Shown: piece by piece, positions 16,142 through 24,567 of the stretch
Position numbering within the stretch: the first letter of the stretch is position 1
Layout of the letters: each line of letters starts with the position of its first letter
From: 73-13 sp035556075
GTDB lineage: Bacteria; Actinomycetota; Actinomycetes; Actinomycetales; Microbacteriaceae
DNA length: 64,000 nt
Assembly: GCA_035556075.1 (NCBI GenBank)
Contig: DATMFQ010000014.1
Location: 1-64,000 of the forward strand
Direction: 5' to 3'
Notes under the pieces: generated by a model
The model's input: only the letters and a program-made list of their open reading frames with translations
Told to the model about the DNA's origin: nothing
Databases searched by the model: none
Translations under genes and position numbers: made by a program

Positions 16142-17238
16142 GCCGCGACCTCGGTCTGCGGCAGCTCGGTGGCGATCTCCGACTCGACCGCGGCCGTCAG
16201 GCGCGCGAGCAACTCGGGCTCCTCGATGTGCTGCAGGATCTCGGCGAGGAAGCCGATGACGACGAGCCGCCGGGCCTCCGCCTCCGGGATGCCCCGAGAC
16301 ATGAGGTAGAACAGCTGCGCGTCATCGAAGCGACCCGTCGCGCTCGCGTGTCCGGCGCCGCTGATCTCGCCGGTCTCGATCTCGAGGTTCGGGATCGAGT
16401 CGGCGCGGGCGCCCTCCGTCAGCAGCAGGTTGCGGTTCTGCTCGTACGTGCTCGTGCCGACCGCGTCACGGCCGATGAGGACGTCACCGACCCACACGGT
16501 GCGGGCGTGCTCGCCCTGCAGTGCCGACTTGTAGACGACGTCGCCCGTCGTGTGCGGGCCGACGTGGTGCAGGAAGACCTGCGACTCGAGGTGCTGCTTG
16601 GCGTCCGCGAAGGCGAGCCCGAGCAGGCGCGCGTCGGCGCCCTCCCCCTCGAGCCGGACGTTCGTGTTGAGCCGGACGACACCGCCGCCGAGCGAGATGA
16701 CGATGTGCTTGAGCCGGGCCCCGCGGCCGACCAGCGCCTGGTGCGCGGCCGAGTGCACGGCGTCGTCGGCCCATTCCTGGACCGAGACGACTGTGAGGGA
16801 GGCAGCCTCCTCGACACGAATGTGGACGTTCTGTGCGTAGCGCGCCGCACCGGAGTGCTCCAGGACGATCGTGCCGACCGAATTGGGCTCAGCGACGATG
16901 AGCACGTTCGGTGGCAGATTCGTTCCCGAGAGGTCGACATGCTGCGTCACGCCGCTCTGATCCCCGGTGATCCGGATCTCTCGGGTCCCGCCGCGGCGCC
17001 AGGCCTTCGCGCTGAGCACGTCCTCGGGGCGGAAGCCCGCGGGCGCATCCCCCGCCTCCTCCGGCGCCTCGACCGCCAACAGCGGCGCGAGGCGGTCGAG
17101 GTCACTCAGCTTCCACATCGGGTCCCGGCGATCGGCCGGACCGAAGTCCGCCGGATCATGCGACCATGGGCGCTCGTCCCTCGTCTGGACGGGCGCGATC
17201 CAACCATCGGCGTTGCCGCCGTGCGTGTGCTGCGCCAT
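16138..17238 (-). CDS. sufD: Fe-S cluster assembly protein SufD
   Basis: The 366-residue protein has the right-handed beta-helix region shared by SufB and SufD and the conserved C-terminal block with HASATGRFDDAQLFYLMSRG near 306-325. It forms the scaffold with SufB and SufC. The N-terminal 60 residues are less conserved, as usual. It lies 4 bases after sufB and overlaps the Rieske gene by ATGA. Confidence 0.95.
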   Translation of the reverse strand: MAQHTHGGNADGWIAPVQTRDERPWSHDPADFGPADRRDPMWKLSDLDRLAPLLAVEAPEEAGDAPAGFRPEDVLSAKAWRRGGTREIRITGDQSGVTQHVDLSGTNLPPNVLIVAEPNSVGTIVLEHSGAARYAQNVHIRVEEAASLTVVSVQEWADDAVHSAAHQALVGRGARLKHIVISLGGGVVRLNTNVRLEGEGADARLLGLAFADAKQHLESQVFLHHVGPHTTGDVVYKSALQGEHARTVWVGDVLIGRDAVGTSTYEQNRNLLLTEGARADSIPNLEIETGEISGAGHASATGRFDDAQLFYLMSRGIPEAEARRLVVIGFLAEILQHIEEPELLARLTAAVESEIATELPQTEVAA

Positions 17239-17242
17239 GGGG

Positions 17243-18661
17243 TCAGCCCACCGAGCCTTCCATGTTCATCTCGATGAGCTTGTTGAGCTCCATCGCGTAT
17301 TCCATCGGGAGCTCCCGGGCGATCGGCTCGATGAAGCCGCGGACGATCATCGCCATGGCCTCCGTCTCCGGCACGCCGCGCGACATGAGATAGAAGAGCT
17401 GCTGCTCACTCACCCGTGAGACCGTCGCCTCGTGCCCGAGCTGGGCGTCGTCGACCCGGATATCGATCGCCGGGTAGGTGTCGGAGCGGGAGATCGTGTC
17501 CACGAGCAGGGCGTCGCAGACGACCGAGTTCGCCGCGTGGTGCGCGGTCGGCTCGATGCGGACCTCACCCCGGTAGCCGGTGCGCCCGCCGCCGCGGGCG
17601 ATCGACTTCGAGACGATCGACGACTGGGTGTACGGCGCGAGATGGATCATCTTCGCGCCCGCGTCCTGGTGCTGGCCGGGACCAGCGAAGGCCACCGAGA
17701 GCGTCTCACCCTTCGCGTGCTCCCCGACGAGGTACACCGAGGGGTACTTCATCGTCACCTTCGAGCCGATGTTGCCGTCGACCCACTCCATCGTCGCGCC
17801 CTCGTGGGCGACGGCGCGCTTCGTCACGAGGTTGTACACGTTGTTCGACCAGTTCTGGATCGTCGTGTAGCGCACCCGCGCGTTCTTCTTCACGATGATC
17901 TCGACGACGGCCGAGTGCAGCGAGTCCGACTTGTAGATCGGCGCCGTGCACCCCTCGATGTAGTGCACGTACGAGCCCTCGTCAGCGATGATGAGCGTCC
18001 GCTCGAACTGGCCCATGTTTTCCGTGTTGATGCGGAAGTAGGCCTGGAGCGGGATCTCGACGTGGACGCCCGGCGGCACGTAGACGAATGAGCCACCTGA
18101 CCACACCGCGGTGTTGAGCGCGGCGAACTTGTTGTCCCCGGCGGGGATGACGGTGCCGAAGTGCTCATCGAAGAACTCGGGGTGCTCGCGGAGCGCGGTG
18201 TCGGTGTCCATGAAGATGACACCCTGCTTCTCGAGCTCCTCGTTGATCTGGTGGTACACCACCTCGGACTCGTACTGGGCGGCCACGCCGGCGACGAGCC
18301 GCTGCCGCTCCGCCTCGGGGATGCCGAGCTTCTCGTAGGTGTCCTTGATCTCGTCCGGGAGCTCCTCCCAGGTCGCCGCCTGGCGCTCCGTCGAACGAAC
18401 GAAGTATTTGATGTTGTCGAAGTCGATCCCCGACAGGTCCGCGCCCCACGACGGCATTGGCTTGCGCTGAAACAGCGCCAGCCCGCGCAGTCGTTGCTTG
18501 AGCATCGACTCCGGTTCGTCCTTCAACGCGGAGATGTCGCGGACGACATCCTCGCTGAGACCGCGTCGGGCCGAAGCCCCCGCGTCGTCCTTGTCATGCC
18601 AGCCGAACTCGTACTGCCCAAGGGAGTCGATCTCTGGCCGGTCGATGAGCACATCAGTCAT
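17243..18661 (-). CDS. sufB: Fe-S cluster assembly protein SufB
   Basis: The 472-residue protein is SufB, the main scaffold subunit. Visible family blocks include NKFAALNTAVWSGGSFVYVP, YIEGCTAPIYKSDSLH (with the conserved Cys), VTMKYPSVYL and the C-terminal SEQQLFYLMSRG. The length is typical and I see no intein. A purine-rich ribosome site (GGTGGAGAG) lies a short distance before the ATG at 18661. No sufR repressor gene precedes it, unlike many actinobacterial suf operons, and no sufS/sufU follows within the window. A 30-bp dyad covers the likely promoter. Confidence 0.97.
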   Translation of the reverse strand: MTDVLIDRPEIDSLGQYEFGWHDKDDAGASARRGLSEDVVRDISALKDEPESMLKQRLRGLALFQRKPMPSWGADLSGIDFDNIKYFVRSTERQAATWEELPDEIKDTYEKLGIPEAERQRLVAGVAAQYESEVVYHQINEELEKQGVIFMDTDTALREHPEFFDEHFGTVIPAGDNKFAALNTAVWSGGSFVYVPPGVHVEIPLQAYFRINTENMGQFERTLIIADEGSYVHYIEGCTAPIYKSDSLHSAVVEIIVKKNARVRYTTIQNWSNNVYNLVTKRAVAHEGATMEWVDGNIGSKVTMKYPSVYLVGEHAKGETLSVAFAGPGQHQDAGAKMIHLAPYTQSSIVSKSIARGGGRTGYRGEVRIEPTAHHAANSVVCDALLVDTISRSDTYPAIDIRVDDAQLGHEATVSRVSEQQLFYLMSRGVPETEAMAMIVRGFIEPIARELPMEYAMELNKLIEMNMEGSVG

Positions 18662-18676
18662 GGCTACTCACTCTCC

Positions 18677-18706
18677 ACCGAAGCGAACTATCAGGTTCGT
18701 GTCGGT
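18677..18706. promoter_or_regulatory. 30-bp dyad over the sufB promoter, candidate operator
   Basis: Outer arms ACCGA/TCGGT and inner arms CGAAC/GTTCG are arranged symmetrically around a 6-base centre, with 2 unmatched bases between the arms on each side. The centre contains a TGATAG-like -10 for sufB on the minus strand. It lies 16 bases upstream of the sufB ATG, a position suited to repression. The bound protein is unknown. Confidence 0.45.
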
Positions 18707-18728
18707 ATTCCGGCCGCTCACGCGGTAC

Positions 18729-18734
18729 TAAAAT
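18729..18734 (+). promoter_or_regulatory. candidate -10 box of ctaA
   Basis: TAAAAT on the plus strand, the most AT-rich hexamer in the sufB/ctaA gap, about 55 bases before the ctaA ATG. Confidence 0.35.
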
Positions 18735-18788
18735 CGTAGGCCACTCGGCTGGATCTTGGGTTCGAGCGGATCTGAGAGGGTGGAGGAC

Positions 18789-19688
18789 ATGACAGGCGCC
18801 TGGACGCGGACCACACAAACCCTCCGCCGGGGCCTCGTGCCGATCGCCTGGCTCAACCTCATCGGCAACATCCTCATCATCGCGACCGGCGGTGCCGTGC
18901 GGCTGACCGGGTCCGGTCTCGGTTGCTCGACCTGGCCGATGTGCACCGCCGCGTCCTGGGTCCCGGTCCCCGCCGACGGCATCCATGGCCTCATCGAATT
19001 CGGCAATCGGCTCATGTCCCCCGTGCTGCTCGTGCTCGCCGCACTCGCGCTGCTGGCGAGCTGGAGCACTCGGTCCACCCGGCGGGACCTCTGGGTCCAC
19101 GCGCTCATCATTGCCGGCGGCGTCATCGGCCAGGGCGTTCTCGGCGGCATCGTCGTCCTCACGCAGCTCAACATGTCGACGGTCGGCTGGCACTACTTCA
19201 TTTCGGCGGCACTCGTGGGCGTCTGCGCCTCCTTCGTCCTCCGCGCCAGCCGCCCGGCGGGACCCCGTGAGCCCGCCGTGCCGTCGTGGCTGCGCATCGT
19301 GACGCATGTCAGCTCCGCCCTGCTCGTGGGCGTCGTCGTCGGCGGCATCATCACGACCGGGAACGGTCCACACTCCGGCGACGTCGACGTCATCCGTGAT
19401 TCGGCCGCGTGGGAGCAACTCGTCCACGTTCATGCCTGGCTCAGCTACGCATTCGTCGCGGTCCTCCTCGTCATCCTCATCGGGAGTGTCGTGCTTCGCG
19501 CGCGCCGCCTCCTGCCCGCCAGTATCGCGATGCTCATCGTCGTCGGCGTGCAGGTCACCGTCGGGATCATCCAGGCTCGCCTCGGCATCCCGCCGCTGCT
19601 CGTCGGCATCCACATGGTGCTCGCGGCCGTCAGCGTCGCGATCGGCGTCTCGATCGTCGACGCGACCAGGCGCCCACGACACGACTGA
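18789..19688 (+). CDS. ctaA: heme A synthase (COX15/CtaA)
   Basis: The 299-residue membrane protein has about eight spans. Family landmarks are ATGGAVRLTGSGLGCSTWP with its Cys near residues 32-50, FGNRL near 71-75, a second Cys, and heme-ligand histidines in IHG, HYF, VHVH and IHM. It oxidises the C8 methyl of heme O to make heme A for cytochrome oxidase. The ATG at 18789 has GGAGG just before it. A GTG three codons earlier is an alternative. ctaB is 7 kb away and faces the other way. Confidence 0.94.
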   Translation: MTGAWTRTTQTLRRGLVPIAWLNLIGNILIIATGGAVRLTGSGLGCSTWPMCTAASWVPVPADGIHGLIEFGNRLMSPVLLVLAALALLASWSTRSTRRDLWVHALIIAGGVIGQGVLGGIVVLTQLNMSTVGWHYFISAALVGVCASFVLRASRPAGPREPAVPSWLRIVTHVSSALLVGVVVGGIITTGNGPHSGDVDVIRDSAAWEQLVHVHAWLSYAFVAVLLVILIGSVVLRARRLLPASIAMLIVVGVQVTVGIIQARLGIPPLLVGIHMVLAAVSVAIGVSIVDATRRPRHD

Positions 19689-19699
19689 GCGTCGAGTTC

Positions 19700-19723
19700 C
19701 TCACAGGTGGGAAATCCTGTGAG
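19700..19723. repeat. 8-bp inverted repeat after ctaA
   Basis: Arms CTCACAGG and CCTGTGAG flank an 8-base AT-rich loop just after the ctaA stop. There is no clear T-run, so it may be a weak terminator for ctaA or a protein site; it ends 12 bases before the PHO-box-like repeats. Confidence 0.45.
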
Positions 19724-19735
19724 TGCTTGGCTCTC

Positions 19736-19757
19736 GTTCACTCCCAGTTCACCTTCC
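19736..19757 (+). promoter_or_regulatory. PHO box (two 11-bp direct repeats) before pstS
   Basis: GTTCACTCCCA and GTTCACCTTCC are adjacent direct repeats with an 11-base period. This matches the PhoP/RegX3-type PHO boxes known from Actinobacteria. They lie about 27 bases upstream of a TAGCGT -10 (19785-19790), as expected for activation when phosphate is low. Confidence 0.75.
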
Positions 19758-19784
19758 GGCCGGTGTCTGGTTACCGAGCCTGCC

Positions 19785-19790
19785 TAGCGT
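19785..19790 (+). promoter_or_regulatory. -10 box of pstS
   Basis: TAGCGT lies downstream of the PHO box and about 53 bases before the pstS start, giving a leader with an AAGG ribosome site. Confidence 0.45.
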
Positions 19791-19842
19791 GGCGGGCGAT
19801 CGAGATTCGATCACCTGCAATCACAGTCCGAAGGGAATCCTT

Positions 19843-20943
19843 GTGAACATGAAGCGAATCGGCACCGTCGGTGCGATCGCCGTCGCGGGCAGCCTGCTGC
19901 TCGCTTCCTGCGCCGCCAACGAGCCGGCGCCCGGCCCCGTCGAGACCGGTGACACCCCGGCCGCGACCCTCCAGGGCACGCTGACCGGCTCCGGCGCCTC
20001 GAGCCAGGAGAAGGCCCAGACCGCCTGGATCGCCGAGTTCCAGACCGCGAACAGCGGCCTGACCATCAACTACTCCGCCGGCGGCTCCGGCGTCGGCCGC
20101 ACCGCCTTCATCGAGGGCGCGGCCGACTACGTCGGCTCCGACCGTGCCTTCAAGAAGAGCGAGATCGACGAGAACCAGTTCCGCTCCTGCGTCGCGGACA
20201 CCGACCTCGTCGAACTGCCGCTGTACATCTCGCCCATCGCGATCGGCTACAACGTGCCGGGCCTCGACGAGCTCAACCTCGACGCCGACACGCTCGCGAA
20301 GATCTTCAGCAACCAGATCTCGAACTGGAACGACCCGGCGATCGCCGCGCTCAACGCGGGTGCGACCCTTCCCGACCTCGCCATCACCCCGGTCTTCCGC
20401 TCGACCAACTCGGGCACCACGGAGAACTTCACCGACTACCTCAAGGGTGCGGCGCCCGACGCCTGGACCTTCGACGTGAGCGGTGACTGGCCGGCCGGTC
20501 TGACCGGTGAGGCCGCCGCCGAGACCGGTGACGTCGCCGCGGCGCTCGAGTTCGAGGGCACCATCGGCTACCTCGACGCCTCGCGCGCCCCGGGCACGAC
20601 CGCCTCGATCAAGGTCGGCGACGCCTTCGTCCCGTACTCGCCGGAGGGCGCCGCGGCCGTCGTCGACGCCTCGCCGCTCGAGGATCGTCGCGCCGCGACC
20701 GACCTCGCCGTCTCCATCGACCGTGGCACGACCGCGGCCGGTGCCTACCCGCTCGTGCTCATCAGCTACCTGATCGGCTGCACCGAGTACGCGGACCCGG
20801 CGCAGGGTGCGCTCGTCAAGGCGTACTTCGAGTACATGGCCAGTGACGCGGGCCAGGCCGCCGCGGCCGCTGCCGCGGGCTCGGCGCCGATCTCGGCCGA
20901 GCTCCGCAGCAAGGCGGAGACGGCGATCGCCGCCATCAAGTGA
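19843..20943 (+). CDS. pstS: phosphate ABC transporter substrate-binding lipoprotein PstS
   Basis: The 366-residue protein binds phosphate outside the membrane and feeds it to PstCAB. It begins with a basic lipoprotein signal and lipobox LLLASC, with the lipidated Cys near residue 22. A short linker and the type II binding fold follow, with GSGASSQEKAQTAWI, SAGGSGVGRTAF and FRSTNSGTTENFTDYL, all phosphate-contact regions in PstS. The GTG at 19843 is chosen because AAGGGA is correctly spaced; the ATG two codons later is an alternative. Confidence 0.96.
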   Translation: MNMKRIGTVGAIAVAGSLLLASCAANEPAPGPVETGDTPAATLQGTLTGSGASSQEKAQTAWIAEFQTANSGLTINYSAGGSGVGRTAFIEGAADYVGSDRAFKKSEIDENQFRSCVADTDLVELPLYISPIAIGYNVPGLDELNLDADTLAKIFSNQISNWNDPAIAALNAGATLPDLAITPVFRSTNSGTTENFTDYLKGAAPDAWTFDVSGDWPAGLTGEAAAETGDVAAALEFEGTIGYLDASRAPGTTASIKVGDAFVPYSPEGAAAVVDASPLEDRRAATDLAVSIDRGTTAAGAYPLVLISYLIGCTEYADPAQGALVKAYFEYMASDAGQAAAAAAAGSAPISAELRSKAETAIAAIK

Positions 20944-21037
20944 GACATCGGGGCTGTCGGCCCGACGCCGCCCGCAGGGTAGCGTTGGTCCGGCAGCCCC
21001 TTTCCTCGCCACCGCACCTCGCGACAGGGAACCCCGA

Positions 21038-21985
21038 ATGACTGCAGCAGTCACCCGCCCGACCAAGGCCAAGCAGCGTCCTGCCGACCGCGCCTTCTCC
21101 GGTGCCGCGGTCGGCGCCGGCATCACCATCCTCCTGGTGCTCGCCGCCGTCGCGCTCTTCCTCGTACTGCGCGGCGTCCCTGGGTTCTTCGCGGGCCCCG
21201 CCGACGCGGATGTGCTGCGCGGCCAGAACTTCTGGGAGTACACCTGGCCGCTCGTCTTCGGCACGGTCTGGGTCTCAGTCATCGCCCTCGTCGTCGCCGT
21301 CCCGCTCGCGGTCGCGATCGCCCTCTTCATCTCGCACTACGCCCCGCGCCGCCTCGCGACCCCCATCGGCTACCTCGTCGACCTGCTCGCGGCCGTCCCC
21401 TCCGTCGTCTACGGGCTCTGGGGCTACCTCGTCTTCGCGAACGCCCTCCTGCCGATCTACCAGTGGCTCAACGAGTACCTCGGCTGGATCCCGCTCTTCG
21501 GCGGCGTGCTGTCCCCCACCGGGCGCACGATCCTCACGGCGGGACTCGTGCTCGCGGTCATGGTCCTGCCGATCATCACCGCGATCTGCCGCGAGATCTT
21601 CCTGCAGACGCCCTCGCTCCACGAGGAGGCGGCACTGGCGCTCGGCGCGACCCGATGGGAGATGATCCGCATGGCGGTCCTCCCCTTCGGCCGGGCCGGC
21701 ATCGTCTCCGGCGCCATGCTCGGCCTCGGTCGCGCGCTCGGCGAGACGATGGCCGTGGCCATGGTGCTGTCGGCGACGGGCGTCGTCACCTTCGAGCTCC
21801 TGACCAGCGCGAACCCCTCGACCATCCCGGCGAACATCGCGCTCAAGTTCGCGGAGGCCGGCTACGGCCTCAATGTGAATGTCCTCATCGGCACGGGACT
21901 CGTGCTCTTCGTCATCTCCTTCGCGGTGAATGCGGTGGCCCGGTGGGTCGTCAATCGCCGCAAGGACTTCTCTGGAGCGAACTGA
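21038..21985 (+). CDS. pstC: phosphate ABC transporter permease PstC
   Basis: The 315-residue inner-membrane permease has about six spans and the EAA-type loop EEAALALGATRWEMIRMAVLP near residues 196-216, which docks on the PstB ATPase. LGRALGETMAVAMVL is a PstC hallmark. AGGGA precedes the ATG. It lies 94 bases after pstS; that gap may hold a processing or attenuation point, since pstS is usually made in excess, but only a modest GC-rich hairpin is visible. Confidence 0.95.
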   Translation: MTAAVTRPTKAKQRPADRAFSGAAVGAGITILLVLAAVALFLVLRGVPGFFAGPADADVLRGQNFWEYTWPLVFGTVWVSVIALVVAVPLAVAIALFISHYAPRRLATPIGYLVDLLAAVPSVVYGLWGYLVFANALLPIYQWLNEYLGWIPLFGGVLSPTGRTILTAGLVLAVMVLPIITAICREIFLQTPSLHEEAALALGATRWEMIRMAVLPFGRAGIVSGAMLGLGRALGETMAVAMVLSATGVVTFELLTSANPSTIPANIALKFAEAGYGLNVNVLIGTGLVLFVISFAVNAVARWVVNRRKDFSGAN

Positions 21986-21986
21986 G

Positions 21987-23075
21987 TTGGCCACTGTCGT
22001 GCACAGCCTCCGCCCCATGCGCGCGAACAACACGCTCGTCTCGGGCCAGCTGCCCAAGTGGGCGCTGTGGGCGATCCTCCTCGGATCGCTCGTCCTCTCC
22101 ACCGGATTCTTCGCGATCGTCGCGGTGGCCGGCGGCGGGGAGTTCTCCATCGTCGGCGCACTGGTGGTCGCCGCCGTCGTTCACGTCATCGCCATGGTCA
22201 CCATCTCGATGCTCGCGGAGGGCCGCCGCCGAGCGGTCGACCGACTCGTCACCGCCCTCGTCATCGGCGCATTCCTCGTCGCCATGGCGCCGCTGGTGTC
22301 GGTGACCTGGACGGTCGTCGCGGCGGGCATCCCGCGCTTCGACGTCGAGTTCTTCACCCACTCCATGCGCAGTGTCAACGGCCCCGGCGGCGGCGCGCTC
22401 CACGCCATCGTCGGCACGCTCGAGATCACGCTCGTCTCGACGCTCATCTCAGTCCCGATCGGCCTGCTCACCTCGATCTACCTCGTCGAGTACGGCCGGG
22501 GTCGACTCGCCAGAGCGATCACCTTCCTTGTCGACGTCATGACCGGCATCCCCTCGATCGTCGCCGGGCTGTTCGCCTTCGCGCTCTTCACGATGATCGT
22601 CGGTCCGCGCGCCCAGTCCGGTCTCGCCGGGGCCATCGCCCTGAGCGTGCTCATGATCCCGGTCGTGGTCCGCTCGAGCGAGGAAATGCTCCGCATCGTG
22701 CCGAACGAGCTGCGGGAGGCCTCCCTCGCGCTCGGTGTGCCGAAGTGGGCGACCATCATGAAGGTCGTGCTGCCGACGTCGGTGGCCGGGATCGCGACCG
22801 GTGTCGTCCTGGCGATCGCGCGCGTCATCGGCGAGACCGCCCCGCTGCTGCTTGCCGCCGGCTTCACCAACAACATGAACTACGACATGACGCAGGGGCC
22901 GATGCAGACCCTGCCGCTGTTCGTTTACACGAGCTATCGCTCCTCCGGGGGGATGATCCAGGAGGACATCGATCGCGCCTGGACCGGTGCGCTCGTGCTC
23001 ATCCTGATCGTGCTCGCCCTCAACCTGATCGCCCGGCTCATCGCGAAACTCTTCGCGCCGAAGACCGGTCGCTGA
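21987..23075 (+). CDS. pstA: phosphate ABC transporter permease PstA
   Basis: The 362-residue second permease has about six spans, EASLALGVPKWATIMKVVLP as the ATPase-docking loop, and ARVIGETAPLLLAAGFTNN, typical of PstA. The start is a TTG one base after the pstC stop. It is chosen because a GGAG lies about 10 bases upstream and the following residues look like other actinobacterial PstA N-termini. The first 30 residues are cytoplasmic and polar. Confidence 0.93.
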   Translation: MATVVHSLRPMRANNTLVSGQLPKWALWAILLGSLVLSTGFFAIVAVAGGGEFSIVGALVVAAVVHVIAMVTISMLAEGRRRAVDRLVTALVIGAFLVAMAPLVSVTWTVVAAGIPRFDVEFFTHSMRSVNGPGGGALHAIVGTLEITLVSTLISVPIGLLTSIYLVEYGRGRLARAITFLVDVMTGIPSIVAGLFAFALFTMIVGPRAQSGLAGAIALSVLMIPVVVRSSEEMLRIVPNELREASLALGVPKWATIMKVVLPTSVAGIATGVVLAIARVIGETAPLLLAAGFTNNMNYDMTQGPMQTLPLFVYTSYRSSGGMIQEDIDRAWTGALVLILIVLALNLIARLIAKLFAPKTGR

Positions 23076-23097
23076 CCCCACAAGGAATCACGAGACC

Positions 23098-23877
23098 ATG
23101 TCGAAGCGGATCGAGGTCAAGGACCTCAACGTCTACTACGGGAAGTTCAAGGCGGTCGAGGACGTGGGCCTCGTCATTGAGCCGCGGAGCGTCACCGCAT
23201 TCATCGGCCCCTCGGGCTGCGGCAAGTCGACCTTCCTGCGCACGCTCAACCGGATGCACGAGGTCATCCCCGGTGCCCGGGTCGAGGGGCAGGTGCTCGT
23301 TGACGGCGACGACCTCTACGGGCCCGGTGTCGACCCGGTGCTGGTGCGTCGCCAGGTCGGCATGGTCTTCCAGCGCCCGAACCCGTTCCCGACGATGTCG
23401 ATCCGGGACAACGTGCTCGCGGGCGTCAAGCTCAACAGCCAGCGCCTGTCGAAGTCGGAGCAGGACGATCTCGCCGAGCGCTCACTGCGCGGCGCGAACC
23501 TCTGGGAGGAGGTCAAGGACCGGCTCGACAAGCCCGGGTCCGGCCTGTCAGGCGGTCAGCAGCAGCGCCTGTGCATCGCCCGGGCCATCGCGGTCTCCCC
23601 CGAGATCATCCTCATGGACGAGCCCTGCTCGGCGCTCGACCCGATCTCGACGCTCGCGATCGAGGACCTCATCGAGGAGCTCAAGCGCGACTACACGATC
23701 GTCATCGTCACCCACAACATGCAGCAGGCCTCGCGGGTCTCCGATCGCACCGCATTCTTCAACATCGCCGGCACCGGCAAGCCCGGGAAGCTCATCGAGT
23801 ACGACGACACGAAGAAGATCTTCAGCGCACCCGCGGTGCAGGCGACCGAGGACTACGTCTCGGGCAAGTTCGGGTAG
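23098..23877 (+). CDS. pstB: phosphate ABC transporter ATPase PstB
   Basis: The 259-residue ATPase has Walker A GPSGCGKST near residues 40-48, the PstB-specific LRTLNRMHE, Q-loop QRPNPFPTMS, signature LSGGQQQRLCIARAIA, Walker B ILMDEPCSALDP and switch VTHNMQQA. The length is typical. It is the last pst gene, and the response regulator gene converges on it with a 9-base gap. Confidence 0.97.
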   Translation: MSKRIEVKDLNVYYGKFKAVEDVGLVIEPRSVTAFIGPSGCGKSTFLRTLNRMHEVIPGARVEGQVLVDGDDLYGPGVDPVLVRRQVGMVFQRPNPFPTMSIRDNVLAGVKLNSQRLSKSEQDDLAERSLRGANLWEEVKDRLDKPGSGLSGGQQQRLCIARAIAVSPEIILMDEPCSALDPISTLAIEDLIEELKRDYTIVIVTHNMQQASRVSDRTAFFNIAGTGKPGKLIEYDDTKKIFSAPAVQATEDYVSGKFG

Positions 23878-23886
23878 GGCTGCCGC

Positions 23887-24567
23887 TCAGCCTTCGAAGC
23901 GGTAGCCCAGGCCGCGGACCGTCACGAGGTGCCGCGGCTCACTCGGCACCGGCTCGATCCTGCTGCGGAGCCGCTTGATGTGCACGTCGAGCGTCTTGGT
24001 GTCCCCGTAGTAGTCGCTCCCCCACACCCGATCGATGAGCTGGCCGCGGGTGAGCACCTTGCCCGCGTTGCGCAGCAGCAACTCAAGGAGCTCGAACTCC
24101 TTGAGCGGCATGGCGACCTCGGTGCCCGCCACCTCCACGGTGTGCCGGTCCACGTCCATCCGCACGTGACCGACCTCGACGACCGAGTCGTCGATCTCGA
24201 GCTCGTCGATCCGGCGACGCAGCACCGCCTTGATCCTCGCGAGGAGCTCGCGAGACTTGTACGGCTTCGTGACGTAGTCATCGGCGCCGAGCTCGAGTCC
24301 CACGACGATGTCGACCTCGCTGTCCTTCGCAGTGAGCATGATGATCGGCACCTGGCTGCGCGTGCGGATGTCGCGGCAGACGTCGGTCCCACTCATCCCG
24401 GGGAGCATGAGGTCGAGCAGGATCAGGTCAGCACCTCGCTCGTCGAACTCGGTGAGGGCGCTGCGGCCGTCTGGTGCGACCGCGACCTCGTAGCCCTCCC
24501 GCTCCAATAGATAGGCTAGCGGCTCACTCAGCGAGGCTTCGTCCTCGACGACGAGGATTCGAGTCAT
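23887..24567 (-). CDS. regX3: OmpR/PhoB-family response regulator, RegX3-like
   Basis: The 226-residue protein has a receiver domain with E8/D9, phospho-acceptor D52, T79 and K101, then a winged-helix DNA-binding domain ending in VRGLGYRFEG. The closest known type is RegX3/PhoP, which activates phosphate genes through GTTCA direct repeats. Two such repeat sites lie in this cluster. It is coupled by ATGA to the kinase upstream of it and sits between pstB and phoU. The name rests on resemblance and context. Confidence 0.85.
   Translation of the reverse strand: MTRILVVEDEASLSEPLAYLLEREGYEVAVAPDGRSALTEFDERGADLILLDLMLPGMSGTDVCRDIRTRSQVPIIMLTAKDSEVDIVVGLELGADDYVTKPYKSRELLARIKAVLRRRIDELEIDDSVVEVGHVRMDVDRHTVEVAGTEVAMPLKEFELLELLLRNAGKVLTRGQLIDRVWGSDYYGDTKTLDVHIKRLRSRIEPVPSEPRHLVTVRGLGYRFEG

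Noticed and set aside
18684..18699. CGAAC-N6-GTTCG read as a LexA box
   Set aside because: The centre is 6 bases, not 4, and it belongs to a larger 30-bp dyad over the suf promoter. A LexA site there would be unexpected.
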